Below are positions 7,687-15,914 of a DNA stretch of 64,000 bases, piece by piece. Made by a program: the position numbers and the translations under genes. The DNA is from JAHEEL01 sp942491345. Its GTDB lineage: Bacteria; Actinomycetota; Acidimicrobiia; Spongiisociales; UBA5794. Each line of letters starts with the position of its first letter. Positions within the stretch are counted from its first letter, which is position 1. The DNA is taken from NCBI GenBank assembly GCA_942491345.1, contig CALOAN010000020.1, positions 124,001-188,000 of the forward strand, written 5' to 3'. Below the pieces are notes generated by a model, which saw nothing but the letters and a program-made list of their open reading frames with translations, was not told the origin of the DNA and did not search any database.

Positions 7687-9987
7687 ATGGCGAATACTCG
7701 AGAACTTACCCTCCCGGTCCTGCCGCTCAGCAATGGGGTCGTGTTCCCCCACATGGTGGTGACGCTGCGGATCGAGACCGATGAATCCAGAACGGCGGTC
7801 GCAGCCGCCGAGCAGTCCGATGGCGTGTTGCTGCTGGTGTCCAAGCTGAATGGCAACTACGCAAGCGTGGGAACGGTTGCCCAGATCACGGACTCGGATG
7901 GCGCAAATGTGGTCGTCGAGGGCATGGCCCGTGCCCGTGTCGGCGCGGGCCGGACCGATGAACAGGGTGCGCTCTGGGTGGAGACCGAGCAGTGCCCCGA
8001 AGCCGACGTACAGGACGAAGCGCTTGATGATCTTGTCGCCGAGTATCGGGCCGTTGTACGGGAGGTGCTCGAGCAGCGAGGCATGAGCGGTGTCGCCGAC
8101 CGGGTTCTCGGCATCGAGAACCCGAGCCAGCTGGCCGATTTGGCCGTCTACTCGCCGGATCTCTCTCTCGAACAGAAGATTGAACTCCTCGAGACGCTCG
8201 ACATTCGCGAACGCCTCGGCAAGCTGATGTCGTGGATGGGCGAGGTTCTCGCCGACTTGACCCTTCGCCGCAAGGTTCGCGACAGCGCAACCGAGCGGAT
8301 CGACAAGTCCCAGCGGGACTACATGCTTCGCCAACAGCTCGAAGCAATCAAGAAGGAGCTCGGCGAAGAAGGCGACGCTACATCCGAGTATCGGCAGAAG
8401 CTTGCAGATGTCAACCTTCCCGAGCAGGCCCGGGAGGCGGTGGAACGGGAGATCGATCGGCTGGAGCGCATGTCTGAACAGTCTCCGGAGCATTCCTGGA
8501 TCCGCACCTGGCTCGACACCATGTTCGATATCCCGTGGGGTGAAGTGTCCGATGACCGTCTCGATTTGGACGAGGCCTGGGCGGTCCTCGATGCCGACCA
8601 CACCGGCCTCGCTGATGTCAAGGAGCGCATTGTTGAGCACCTGGCGGTCCGCAAGCTGCGCAGGGAGCGCGGCCTGGAGAACGCCGGCAATCTGAGAGAG
8701 GGTGCGATCCTGCTCCTTGTCGGACCTCCCGGCGTCGGCAAGACGTCGCTCGGCGAGTCCGTCGCTCGTGCCTTGGGCCGCAAGTTCGTGCGGGTAGCGC
8801 TTGGCGGTATTCGAGACGAGGCTGAGGTGCGTGGGCACCGGCGGACCTACGTCGGTGCGCGCCCCGGTCGAATCGTCCGAGCCTTGATCGAGTCCGAGAC
8901 GATGAACCCGGTCTTCCTTCTCGACGAGATGGACAAAGTCGGATCGGACTGGCGCGGCGATCCCTCGTCCGCTCTCCTCGAAGTGCTCGACCCGGCGCAG
9001 AACCACACGTTCCGGGATCACTACCTCGAACTGGATGTCGACCTCTCCGACGTGCTGTTCATTGCAACGGCCAACGTGCTGGATACCATTCCGGCGCCCT
9101 TGCTCGACCGGACCGAGGTGATCCACCTCGACGGGTATACGGATCTCGAGAAGGTGGCGATCGCCCGCGATCATCTGCTTCCCCGTCAAATCAGAGGGGC
9201 AGGCCTCGAACCCGAGGAAATCGCGGTCACCGAAGAAGCGCTGACGGCCGTCGTCGATCGCTACACGCGGGAAGCTGGCGTCCGTTCGCTCGAGCGTGAG
9301 CTCGGCAAGCTGACCCGGAAGGTGGCGACCAAGATCGCTCGTGGTGAAGGCGCCGAAGAGGTCATCGATGTCGACGAGCCGGACATCAAGGACCTCCTCG
9401 GCAAACCGAAGGTCTGGCGCGATGAGGCCAAGGATCGCACCGCCATCCCGGGCGTGGCAACGGGTCTGGCCGTCACCGGAGCCGGTGGCGATGTGCTCTT
9501 CATCGAAGCAACATCGATGGACGGCGAGGCGGGCCTGACGCTGACCGGACAGCTCGGTGACGTGATGAAGGAGTCGGCACGTATCGCCCTGTCCTACGTC
9601 GAGTCGCACGCAGACCAGTTGGACATCAGCCCCGGCGACCTGAACCGAAAGTTCCACCTCCACGTGCCCGCTGGCGCGGTGCCGAAGGACGGGCCGTCGG
9701 CCGGGATCACGATGACAACGGCGTTGGTGTCGTTGCTGACCGGTCGGAACGTGAAGCACGATCTCGGTATGACCGGGGAGATGACGTTGCAGGGCAACGT
9801 CCTGCCGATTGGCGGTGTCAAGCAGAAGGTGCTCGCTGCCCAGCGGGCCGGCCTGGCCGAGGTGATCCTCCCAGCACGCAACGAGGCCGACCTCGATGAT
9901 GTGCCGGAGAGCTCACGCGACGAGATGACGTTCCATATCGTCGAGACAATCGATCAGGTACTCGACAGGGCTTTCGAACCGGCGTGA
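7687..9987 (+). CDS. lon: ATP-dependent Lon protease
   Basis: 766 residues, the length of typical bacterial LonA. The N-terminal substrate-binding (LON) domain runs to about residue 300. The AAA+ module has Walker A 'GPPGVGKT' at 346-353 and Walker B 'PVFLLDEMDKV'. The C-terminal protease domain carries the Ser-Lys dyad: Ser671 in 'PKDGPSAGI' and Lys714 in 'GGVKQK', 43 residues apart as in the E. coli enzyme. Cytoplasmic hexamer degrading misfolded and regulatory proteins. A terminator-like stem follows at about 10033. Some actinobacteria lack Lon, so its presence is mildly informative about lineage. Confidence 0.97.
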   Translation: MANTRELTLPVLPLSNGVVFPHMVVTLRIETDESRTAVAAAEQSDGVLLLVSKLNGNYASVGTVAQITDSDGANVVVEGMARARVGAGRTDEQGALWVETEQCPEADVQDEALDDLVAEYRAVVREVLEQRGMSGVADRVLGIENPSQLADLAVYSPDLSLEQKIELLETLDIRERLGKLMSWMGEVLADLTLRRKVRDSATERIDKSQRDYMLRQQLEAIKKELGEEGDATSEYRQKLADVNLPEQAREAVEREIDRLERMSEQSPEHSWIRTWLDTMFDIPWGEVSDDRLDLDEAWAVLDADHTGLADVKERIVEHLAVRKLRRERGLENAGNLREGAILLLVGPPGVGKTSLGESVARALGRKFVRVALGGIRDEAEVRGHRRTYVGARPGRIVRALIESETMNPVFLLDEMDKVGSDWRGDPSSALLEVLDPAQNHTFRDHYLELDVDLSDVLFIATANVLDTIPAPLLDRTEVIHLDGYTDLEKVAIARDHLLPRQIRGAGLEPEEIAVTEEALTAVVDRYTREAGVRSLERELGKLTRKVATKIARGEGAEEVIDVDEPDIKDLLGKPKVWRDEAKDRTAIPGVATGLAVTGAGGDVLFIEATSMDGEAGLTLTGQLGDVMKESARIALSYVESHADQLDISPGDLNRKFHLHVPAGAVPKDGPSAGITMTTALVSLLTGRNVKHDLGMTGEMTLQGNVLPIGGVKQKVLAAQRAGLAEVILPARNEADLDDVPESSRDEMTFHIVETIDQVLDRAFEPA

Positions 9988-10032
9988 CTTTGCCGAAGTC
10001 GAAGCGTCGCCCAGTGTGACAGACCGACGAGA

Positions 10033-10061
10033 CAGCCCCCCGGCAAACACCGGGGGCTTGT
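10033..10061 (+). terminator. Terminator-like stem after lon
   Basis: GCCCCCCGG and CCGGGGGC pair around an AAACA-containing loop, with one bulged C. The T-rich tail is weak (CTTGTCGGTTT), so intrinsic termination is likely but not certain. Confidence 0.5.
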
Positions 10062-10142
10062 CGGTTTCCCATCACTGCCGGCAGTCCTGTCGCACGGCGC
10101 CGCAGTGCGTGCTTGGCTGAACACAGACCGAGGAGAGAGATC

Positions 10143-10571
10143 ATGAGCGAGACGAACCGCACGGTCATGCGATTTCAGTGGCGGGCGCACAAGGTGCTCT
10201 GGAACGCGTCGGGCGGCCGACTCGGCCGCAAGATAGGTGGTCTGCCCATTCTCGAGCTCGTGACGACGGGCCGGAAGTCAGGCGAACCTCGTCAGATCCT
10301 CATTACCTATTTCGACCATGAGGGATCACCTGCGCTGGTCGGCACGAACGCAGGTCGAGACAGCGACCCTGCCTGGGTGCTGAATCTCCGGGCTGATCCG
10401 AACGCCCGCGCCCGGTGGAATGGGACGTGGCGCGATGTCACAGCCCGAGAGCTCACCAGCCCGGAGCACGATCAGGTGTGGGAATCGGCCGTTGCCGCGA
10501 GCCCGGCCTACGGCGACTACGCGCAGTCGTTGACGCGTCCGATCCCGATCATGGTGCTCATCGAAGACTGA
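10143..10571 (+). CDS. Deazaflavin (F420)-dependent nitroreductase-family protein (Ddn-like)
   Basis: 142 residues. 'LVTTGRKSGEPRQILITYF' and 'TNAGRDSDPAWVLNLRADP' are hallmark segments of the Ddn/DUF385 split-barrel family, which binds F420 and reduces quinones, nitroaromatics or related acceptors in mycobacteria. A purine-rich GAGGAGAGAG a few bases before ATG 10143 sets the start. Stand-alone gene after the lon terminator. The acceptor is unknown. Confidence 0.87.
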   Translation: MSETNRTVMRFQWRAHKVLWNASGGRLGRKIGGLPILELVTTGRKSGEPRQILITYFDHEGSPALVGTNAGRDSDPAWVLNLRADPNARARWNGTWRDVTARELTSPEHDQVWESAVAASPAYGDYAQSLTRPIPIMVLIED

Positions 10572-10613
10572 TCGAACGTCTCCGACGAGGGCCATGTCAC
10601 GATGGGCTCTCGA

Positions 10614-11612
10614 TCAGCCGACGAATTCGCTCGTGACCTCGGTGCCGGTCGGCTCGCCCGCTTCCAAACGGTCGAGGTTCTCGATCGTCACTTCGGCGAT
10701 TTGCTGCACCGCCTCCTCAGTGAAGAAGGCTTGGTGCCCGGTGACGAGCACGTTGGGGAAGGTGAGCAGTCGGCTGAACACATCATCCTGGATCACGGTA
10801 TTCGAGAGGTCCTCGAAGAAGAGGTCCCCCTCCTCCTCGTAGACATCGATGGCGAGAGAGCCGATCCGGCCAGACTTGAGGCCATCGATCACCGCTGTCG
10901 TATCGATGAGCGCTCCGCGTGACGTGTTGATCAGCATGGGTCGACGCTCCATCTCCGCAATCGCCTCGGCGTCGATCAGGCGGCACGTTTCCGGCGTGAG
11001 CGGGCAATGCAGGGTGATCACATCGGAACGTGCGAACAGCTCTGGCAGGTCCACATATGGGATACCCATGCCAACGATGACATCGCTCGGGTAGGGATCG
11101 TGGGCAATCACGTTCATGCCGAATCCTTGGAAGATCGTTGCGACAACCTGGCCGATCTTCCCTGTCCCGACAACCCCGACCGTCTTGCCGATCAAGTCTC
11201 TTCCCAACAACCCGTCGAGCCTGAAGTTCCCTTCACGTACGCGGTTGTGGGCACGATGGATGTTGCGGTTGAGTGCGAGCAGGAGTGCAAGCGTGTGCTC
11301 GGCGACCGCGTGCGGTGAGTAGGCAGGGACCCGAACGACGGTGATCCCGAATTCCTCTGCGGCAGCGAGATCAACATGGTTGAACCCGGCCGACCGGAGG
11401 GCGAGGAACCGCACACCGAGGCCGGCGAGGTCTTCGATCACCTGCCGATCAACGAGATCGTTGACGAACACACAGACCGCATCCGCGTCCGCAGCGAGCG
11501 ATGTGGTGGTGTGGTCGAGCTTCGCCTCCAGGTATCGAAGATCGTGTCCGTTGTTGGCTTGGCTGAGGTAGGTCTCGTCCCACGGCCGCGTGGAGTAGAT
11601 GGCAACATTCAT
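10614..11612 (-). CDS. ldhA: D-lactate dehydrogenase (LdhA-type D-2-hydroxyacid dehydrogenase)
   Basis: 332 residues, the size of E. coli LdhA, with close agreement through its landmarks: 'AVCVFVNDLV', 'VRVPAYSPHAVAEHTLAL', the NAD-binding 'GVVGTGKIGQV', 'LHCPLTPETCRLID', 'NTSRGALIDT' (substrate Arg), 'DVYEEEGDLFFED' and the catalytic-His segment 'TGHQAFFT'. Reduces pyruvate to D-lactate with NADH in the cytoplasm, a fermentative NADH sink. ATG 11612 matches the homologous N terminus; the upstream in-frame extension to 11762 is not expected to be translated. Confidence 0.93.
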   Translation of the reverse strand: MNVAIYSTRPWDETYLSQANNGHDLRYLEAKLDHTTTSLAADADAVCVFVNDLVDRQVIEDLAGLGVRFLALRSAGFNHVDLAAAEEFGITVVRVPAYSPHAVAEHTLALLLALNRNIHRAHNRVREGNFRLDGLLGRDLIGKTVGVVGTGKIGQVVATIFQGFGMNVIAHDPYPSDVIVGMGIPYVDLPELFARSDVITLHCPLTPETCRLIDAEAIAEMERRPMLINTSRGALIDTTAVIDGLKSGRIGSLAIDVYEEEGDLFFEDLSNTVIQDDVFSRLLTFPNVLVTGHQAFFTEEAVQQIAEVTIENLDRLEAGEPTGTEVTSEFVG

Positions 11613-11791
11613 GCGCTTGAGCCTACGCCTGCGCAACAACTCACTGACGGAGAATCCCTCTGTTCCGTCCATGCGCAGATGACCGAGGCGGCCAGCGATT
11701 GGGCCGACGTTCGCGCGATCGCCTGCGCCGGCGCGGACGGGTTCACGAACGTTTGTTGCCATAGCCGGATGGTCACCCCCAACGTAGGGCC

Positions 11792-12970
11792 ATGTTCAGA
11801 TTCGGGATCATCGTGGCCGCACTCGCAGTTCTCGTGGGCGCGTGCAGCGCCAACGCCGAGATAGCACCCGGAGACGGTCGTCTCCTGATCCTCGACGACA
11901 CAGGAAACGTCGTCACGATGGCGCCCGACGGCACGGACATCGTCGCCGTCGTCGACGACGGTGGGGGCCGAGTTACGTACTTCCAGCCGATCTGGTCACC
12001 CGACGGTTCTCACATCAGCGTCACACGATCGGAGGCGGGGACGTTCTCCATCGAGGTCATCGACGTCACCACGGGCGAGCGGGAGAGTACCGTGACCGAC
12101 TCGAATTCCTTCTATCAGTCCTGGTCACCGGACGGATCGCAGCTCGCTTCGTTGTCCGCGACGGGTCCGGGGGAGCTCGGTCTTGACCTTCTCACGGTCG
12201 GGGCGGCGGGCGTTCCGACCCGTCTCGCCGAGGGTCAGCCGCTCTACTTCTCCTGGAGTCCCGAATCCACCGAGCTCGTCGCCCACATCGGGGACGCTCC
12301 GCTCGAGGTCCTGCTTCCCGAGGGGACCGCTCCCGAGTTCGGGGCGTCCGGCGACTTCTCGGCACCGCAGTGGATTGAGGACGGCATCCTGCACATCGGC
12401 ATAACGTCGCGTCGCCAGCAGCTGATGCGAACGACGGCCGATAGCGGCACCGAGGTGTTCGCGTCGGTGCTCGGCGGGGCCATCTTCACCGCAACCCCCG
12501 ACGGAGAGCGCATCGCGATTCTGCCGGCGGAAAGCGATGATGTCGGGTTATCCGTGAATGCACAGCAGGCTCCCGTTCTGCCGGGAGGGCAGTTGGTCGT
12601 TGTCGACTCAGGCGATGGCGGCTTCGTGGTAGTCGACGCGGGCGTTGTTGCTGCGTTCTCTTGGGACCCCACTGGTGAACGACTTCTGGTTCTCGAAGTT
12701 GCCGACAGTGGTGGGTTCCGCTGGCGCGTGTGGGACGGCGGTGAGTCGCAGACGTTTCCCGAGTTCATCCCGTCGCCGGGATTCTTGCGCGACCTCGTCC
12801 CGTTCTTCGATCAGTATGCCCAGAGCATGACGCTGTGGTCGCCGGACGGCACAGCTTTCGCGTTTCCCGCGGCGGTCAACGGCGAAGCAGGCATCTGGCG
12901 GCAGGATCTCTCGGGAGGGGACCCTATCCGGGTCGCCGGCGGGTCGTGGGTAGCGTGGTCGAACGGTTGA
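11792..12970 (+). CDS. Secreted lipoprotein with WD40/TolB-like beta-propeller
   Basis: 392 residues. The signal peptide ends in the lipobox 'LVGAC' (Cys18), so the protein is a surface lipoprotein. The body has repeated propeller blades marked by 'WSPDGSHISVTRSE', 'WSPDGSQLASLSA', 'WSPESTELVAHIG' and 'WSPDGTAFAFP', the PD40/TolB pattern. No catalytic motif is visible; a binding or scaffold role is likely. It faces away from ldhA, 180 bases apart. Confidence 0.82.
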   Translation: MFRFGIIVAALAVLVGACSANAEIAPGDGRLLILDDTGNVVTMAPDGTDIVAVVDDGGGRVTYFQPIWSPDGSHISVTRSEAGTFSIEVIDVTTGERESTVTDSNSFYQSWSPDGSQLASLSATGPGELGLDLLTVGAAGVPTRLAEGQPLYFSWSPESTELVAHIGDAPLEVLLPEGTAPEFGASGDFSAPQWIEDGILHIGITSRRQQLMRTTADSGTEVFASVLGGAIFTATPDGERIAILPAESDDVGLSVNAQQAPVLPGGQLVVVDSGDGGFVVVDAGVVAAFSWDPTGERLLVLEVADSGGFRWRVWDGGESQTFPEFIPSPGFLRDLVPFFDQYAQSMTLWSPDGTAFAFPAAVNGEAGIWRQDLSGGDPIRVAGGSWVAWSNG

Positions 12971-13240
12971 CCGCCGTCCGGCCGCCGGGCGCTGCTGTTC
13001 GCCGTCGCCACGATCCCGGAAGCCAAGGAGTACTACGCCGTTCGACAGGCCGGCGGCGTCCGTCAGGTGTCTTCGTTGAGTGAGGTCGTAACGTCACACC
13101 CGGCAATCCGGTCGGACGATCATGATTCCACGGCCGATTGTTCTGGCGTTGATCTCCCGGACTGACAACATTGCTCATGGCCTTCCGTGCCACGGAGCCC
13201 TCGAGGTGTCCGAAGTCACTGGGCCGTAGTATCCCTGCGC

Positions 13241-14209
13241 ATGGCTCCATCTGTTCTCATCATTGGCGCCGGCATGGCAGGAATCACGAGCGGGCGTGTG
13301 CTCGACGCTGCCGGTTTCGATGTCCTGCTGATCGACAAGGGCAGGGCCGTTGGCGGCCGCATGGCCACGCGTCGTATTGGCGAGGCGACGTTCGACCACG
13401 GCGCTCAGCACATCAGCGTTCGAACAGCCGGGTTCGCTCGGGAGATGGAGGCTTTGATGCGGCAGGGCACGGCGGACGTGTGGTACCGCTCGGAGAGCGT
13501 CACGCACCCCGAACGCGGGACGGAGAACCGCTATGCGGGTGTTGGCGGCATGCGTCGCATCCCCGAAGCCCTCGCCGAGGGACTATCCGTGACCACGGGG
13601 GTTCGAGTGAATCGTCTCAGCATCAACACCAACGGTGTGACTGCAATCGCCGGGAACGCGCCTGTGGCGACAGCCGACGCTGTGATCCTCACGCCTCCGC
13701 TGCCGCAGACGCTCGAACTGCTGGCAGCGAGCGACGTCACGGGTGGCAGCGAGGTCGACTCACTCGCGGGTGTCGAATACGACGCCATCCTTGCCGTGAT
13801 GGCGTCGCTCGACGCACCGGCTATGACTGTCGAGGGCCACCGTGCGTTCAGCAGCGGGCCGATCGGATGGATGGCCGACAACCAACAGAAGGGCGTGTCG
13901 GCCGTCCCCGCCCTCACGATTCACTCGTCTCCCGAGTTCGCCAGGACGCACCTCGATTCTGACCCGGACCGGTGGATGGCGGAGCTCCTTGTGGCCGCTC
14001 GGCCGTTCCACCAAAGCTCGGTTGTGCATGCCGCTGCCCATCGATGGCGGTTTGCGCAGCCTCAGGCAACCATTGACGTTGGTGCCGTCACGATCGATGC
14101 GCCGGCGCCGGTAGTACTCGCAGGAGAGGTGTTTGCGGGAGCCCGGGTCGAAGGGGCGCACACGTCGGGGAAGGCTGCCGCTCAGCTCATCATGGATCGA
14201 GTGGGCTGA
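13241..14209 (+). CDS. FAD-dependent NAD(P)-binding oxidoreductase, renalase/amine-oxidase-like
   Basis: 322 residues. The N-terminal dinucleotide fold 'VLIIGAGMAGITSGRVL' and 'VGGRMATRRIGEATFDHGAQ' place it with renalase-like flavoproteins, which share the 'GGR.AT...G..FDHGAQ' block. The C terminus 'VLAGEVFAGARVEGAHTSGKAAAQLI' matches the second FAD-contact motif of that group. ATG 13241 puts the Rossmann strand at the start. Substrate unknown; bacterial renalase homologues oxidise off-pathway NAD(P)H isomers, which could apply here. Confidence 0.82.
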   Translation: MAPSVLIIGAGMAGITSGRVLDAAGFDVLLIDKGRAVGGRMATRRIGEATFDHGAQHISVRTAGFAREMEALMRQGTADVWYRSESVTHPERGTENRYAGVGGMRRIPEALAEGLSVTTGVRVNRLSINTNGVTAIAGNAPVATADAVILTPPLPQTLELLAASDVTGGSEVDSLAGVEYDAILAVMASLDAPAMTVEGHRAFSSGPIGWMADNQQKGVSAVPALTIHSSPEFARTHLDSDPDRWMAELLVAARPFHQSSVVHAAAHRWRFAQPQATIDVGAVTIDAPAPVVLAGEVFAGARVEGAHTSGKAAAQLIMDRVG

Positions 14210-14280
14210 CGAACTGTTCCGGGTGTCACTCGGAGTCCGCTTCAGCCATGAAGGCACGAACGTGATCGCTCGCTCCCGAG

Positions 14281-14454
14281 CTATTCGTCTCCGGCCACAT
14301 CGGTTGTGACAACCTGCTCCGCAGGCGGTCCATCGGCCTCCAGCTGATCGCGCTCGTAGACCTCGTTGAATCGTGCGTACCCGTACCAGAGTATTGCTGC
14401 GCTCACGAGGATGAACACGACGGATCCGATGGCGAAAAGGGCACCTTCGGTCAT
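14281..14454 (-). CDS. Small single-pass membrane protein
   Basis: 57 residues. A hydrophobic helix at about 4-24 ('GALFAIGSVVFILVSAAILWYGY') is followed by an acidic cytoplasmic or periplasmic tail. Its ATG overlaps the stop of the preceding small gene by four bases (ATGA), which argues that both are real and co-translated. No family recognised. Confidence 0.6.
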   Translation of the reverse strand: MTEGALFAIGSVVFILVSAAILWYGYARFNEVYERDQLEADGPPAEQVVTTDVAGDE

Positions 14455-14642
14455 GGGGAATCGTCCTCGCCGACCAGCACGAGAATGCCGAGGCCGAGGA
14501 GTGTTGGGACCCACAGGCCGACGAACACGCCCATCTCGCGATCCACAAAGAACCAGAGCGTGACCGAAAGTACGAAGGAGAAGAAGGCGGCGGCAAGGAA
14601 GACAAGTTTCGTCTTGTGAAACGTTGAGACACGGCTCCACAT
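14451..14642 (-). CDS. Small two-helix membrane protein
   Basis: 63 residues starting MWSRVSTFHKTK. Two hydrophobic stretches lie at about 12-31 and 37-56. A GAAGGA sits just before ATG 14642, favouring it over the in-frame ATG at 14684. Forms a two-gene unit with the 57-residue protein downstream. Function unknown. Confidence 0.6.
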   Translation of the reverse strand: MWSRVSTFHKTKLVFLAAAFFSFVLSVTLWFFVDREMGVFVGLWVPTLLGLGILVLVGEDDSP

Positions 14643-15303
14643 GGTTCCTTCGCTCTTCGGTTGTGTGGTGGATCGGCTTGGCACGTTCGCTCCTTGGATT
14701 CACTACGTGTAGTACGGAGCCAGACGGCGGTCGGGATGTCGAATGGACAGCGGTTCTCGTCAGGGCAGAGGTGGTGGCGGCCACGACCGGCCGCACGCGC
14801 CTGATCGGATCGTGCAACTCCCGGTTCACGCACATCCCCGGAGAGGAGAGCGGCCCGAGCGGGGGAGTCCGGCACACCCTGCGCCATTCCGGAATGACGA
14901 CCCCGCCGCAAAGTGCGGGACGATCGACCCTGCGCAAGGTGTTCGGCAGGCTCCGAGAATCAGCCCGGATACTCGACCAGGCGCACCCAGCGGGCAGTCG
15001 GGGGGAGACGTGACCACGCTGGATGCGCCGATCCTGTGCGGCACAAACAGACGCACTCGCTGATTTCGCGACAGCGGGACTCCAACCCGCTGATGTCGCG
15101 AATTACGGGTGCGCCACGACCGACCCTACGCCGAATCCGCGCCCCCGTGTGATGAATCGATGCAGCCGGCTGTCTGCCCGAACTCTGTCATGCTTGATGG
15201 ACAAACACGATGAGCCGGATGACCGGACGGTTCGGATTCCGCGTGAGTCGATTGTTCTGCGATCCGGCCCGCGATTCATGTGAATCCGGAGGTCGGGTCA
15301 GGT
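14643..15303. other. 661-bp region without convincing genes
   Basis: Short overlapping frames exist on both strands, but none has a ribosome site, hydrophobic signal or recognisable domain. It is the shared upstream/downstream space of two leftward units and contains the strong hairpin described separately at 15063-15104. Confidence 0.5.
15063..15104. repeat. Strong bulged hairpin with tRNA T-arm-like tip
   Basis: The arms TTCGCGACA-GCGGG and CCCGC-TGA-TGTCGCGAA pair over 14 base pairs with a 3-base bulge and a 7-base loop. On the minus strand the tip reads GCGGG-TTGGAGT-CCCGC, like a T arm except that the invariant C56 is G. There is no anticodon arm, so it is not a tRNA. Confidence 0.7.
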
Positions 15304-15774
15304 CTAGCTCTCGGGCTGCTCGGTTGCTCCCTTGAGCTGCGCGAGGCCCTTCTCGAAATCCGGACCCACCATCTTGTCCATGCTCTTGAAGACCCCCATC
15401 ACCCGAGCCATCAGCGTCATGGGTCCGGTCATCGTCCACGTGACCTCGGTCGCGTCACCCTGCGGCTTCAGACTGAAGGACGTGGTGCTGCTGGACTTGA
15501 AGGGCTTCAGGAAGTCCAGGGCAATCTGCACGCTGGAGGGTTCAACCGCGTCGGTGATCTCCATTTGCCCCTCACCGGCTTTGCGATTGCCGGCCCAGGC
15601 GTAGCCGGCGCCGACTCCCGAATCTGCTCCCGAATAGCTGCGCTTCATGTTCGGATCGCGGTCGTCCCACGGGGACCAGTTCCGCCAATTGCGGAAGTCG
15701 ACAATCTGCGCGTAGACCTCTTCGGCGGGTGCGTTGATGATGGTGGTCCGTTCAACAGTGTATGAATCAGCCAT
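15304..15774 (-). CDS. SRPBCC-family protein (polyketide cyclase/START-like fold)
   Basis: 156 residues. 'INAPAEEVYAQIVDFRNWRNWSPW' is the classic SRPBCC N-terminal strand and helix, and the C-terminal helix 'MGVFKSMDKMVGPDFEKGLAQLKG' is also typical. The fold binds hydrophobic ligands; no ligand can be named. Divergent from the trimethylamine-dehydrogenase-like gene, with a small palindrome between them. Confidence 0.83.
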   Translation of the reverse strand: MADSYTVERTTIINAPAEEVYAQIVDFRNWRNWSPWDDRDPNMKRSYSGADSGVGAGYAWAGNRKAGEGQMEITDAVEPSSVQIALDFLKPFKSSSTTSFSLKPQGDATEVTWTMTGPMTLMARVMGVFKSMDKMVGPDFEKGLAQLKGATEQPES

Positions 15775-15846
15775 GCGGCGAGGCTACCCGCCGGCCTCCG
15801 GTCGCGAGAGAGGTTTCCTCAACTCGTCGAGAGTGCCCGAATCGGC

Positions 15847-15860
15847 GACCCGTCAGGGTC
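15847..15860. promoter_or_regulatory. Palindrome GACCC-N4-GGGTC in a divergent promoter region
   Basis: A perfect 5-bp inverted repeat with a 4-base spacer, 55 bases before the start of the rightward flavoenzyme and 73 bases before the leftward SRPBCC gene. A candidate operator; the regulator is unknown. Confidence 0.3.
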
Positions 15861-15914
15861 AGAGAGACCGGGGAGTTCGAGTGGTACCTTGCGCCCCACG
15901 ATGGAGGTGCCGGC

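Noticed and set aside
7660..9759. A 699-codon open frame antisense to lon
   Set aside because: Fully overlapped by the Lon gene, which has every catalytic motif. The antisense product shows no recognisable fold.
15063..15104. tRNA gene
   Set aside because: Only a T-arm-like tip is present. The flanking arms pair with each other into one long stem, leaving no D or anticodon arm, and the invariant T-loop C is G.
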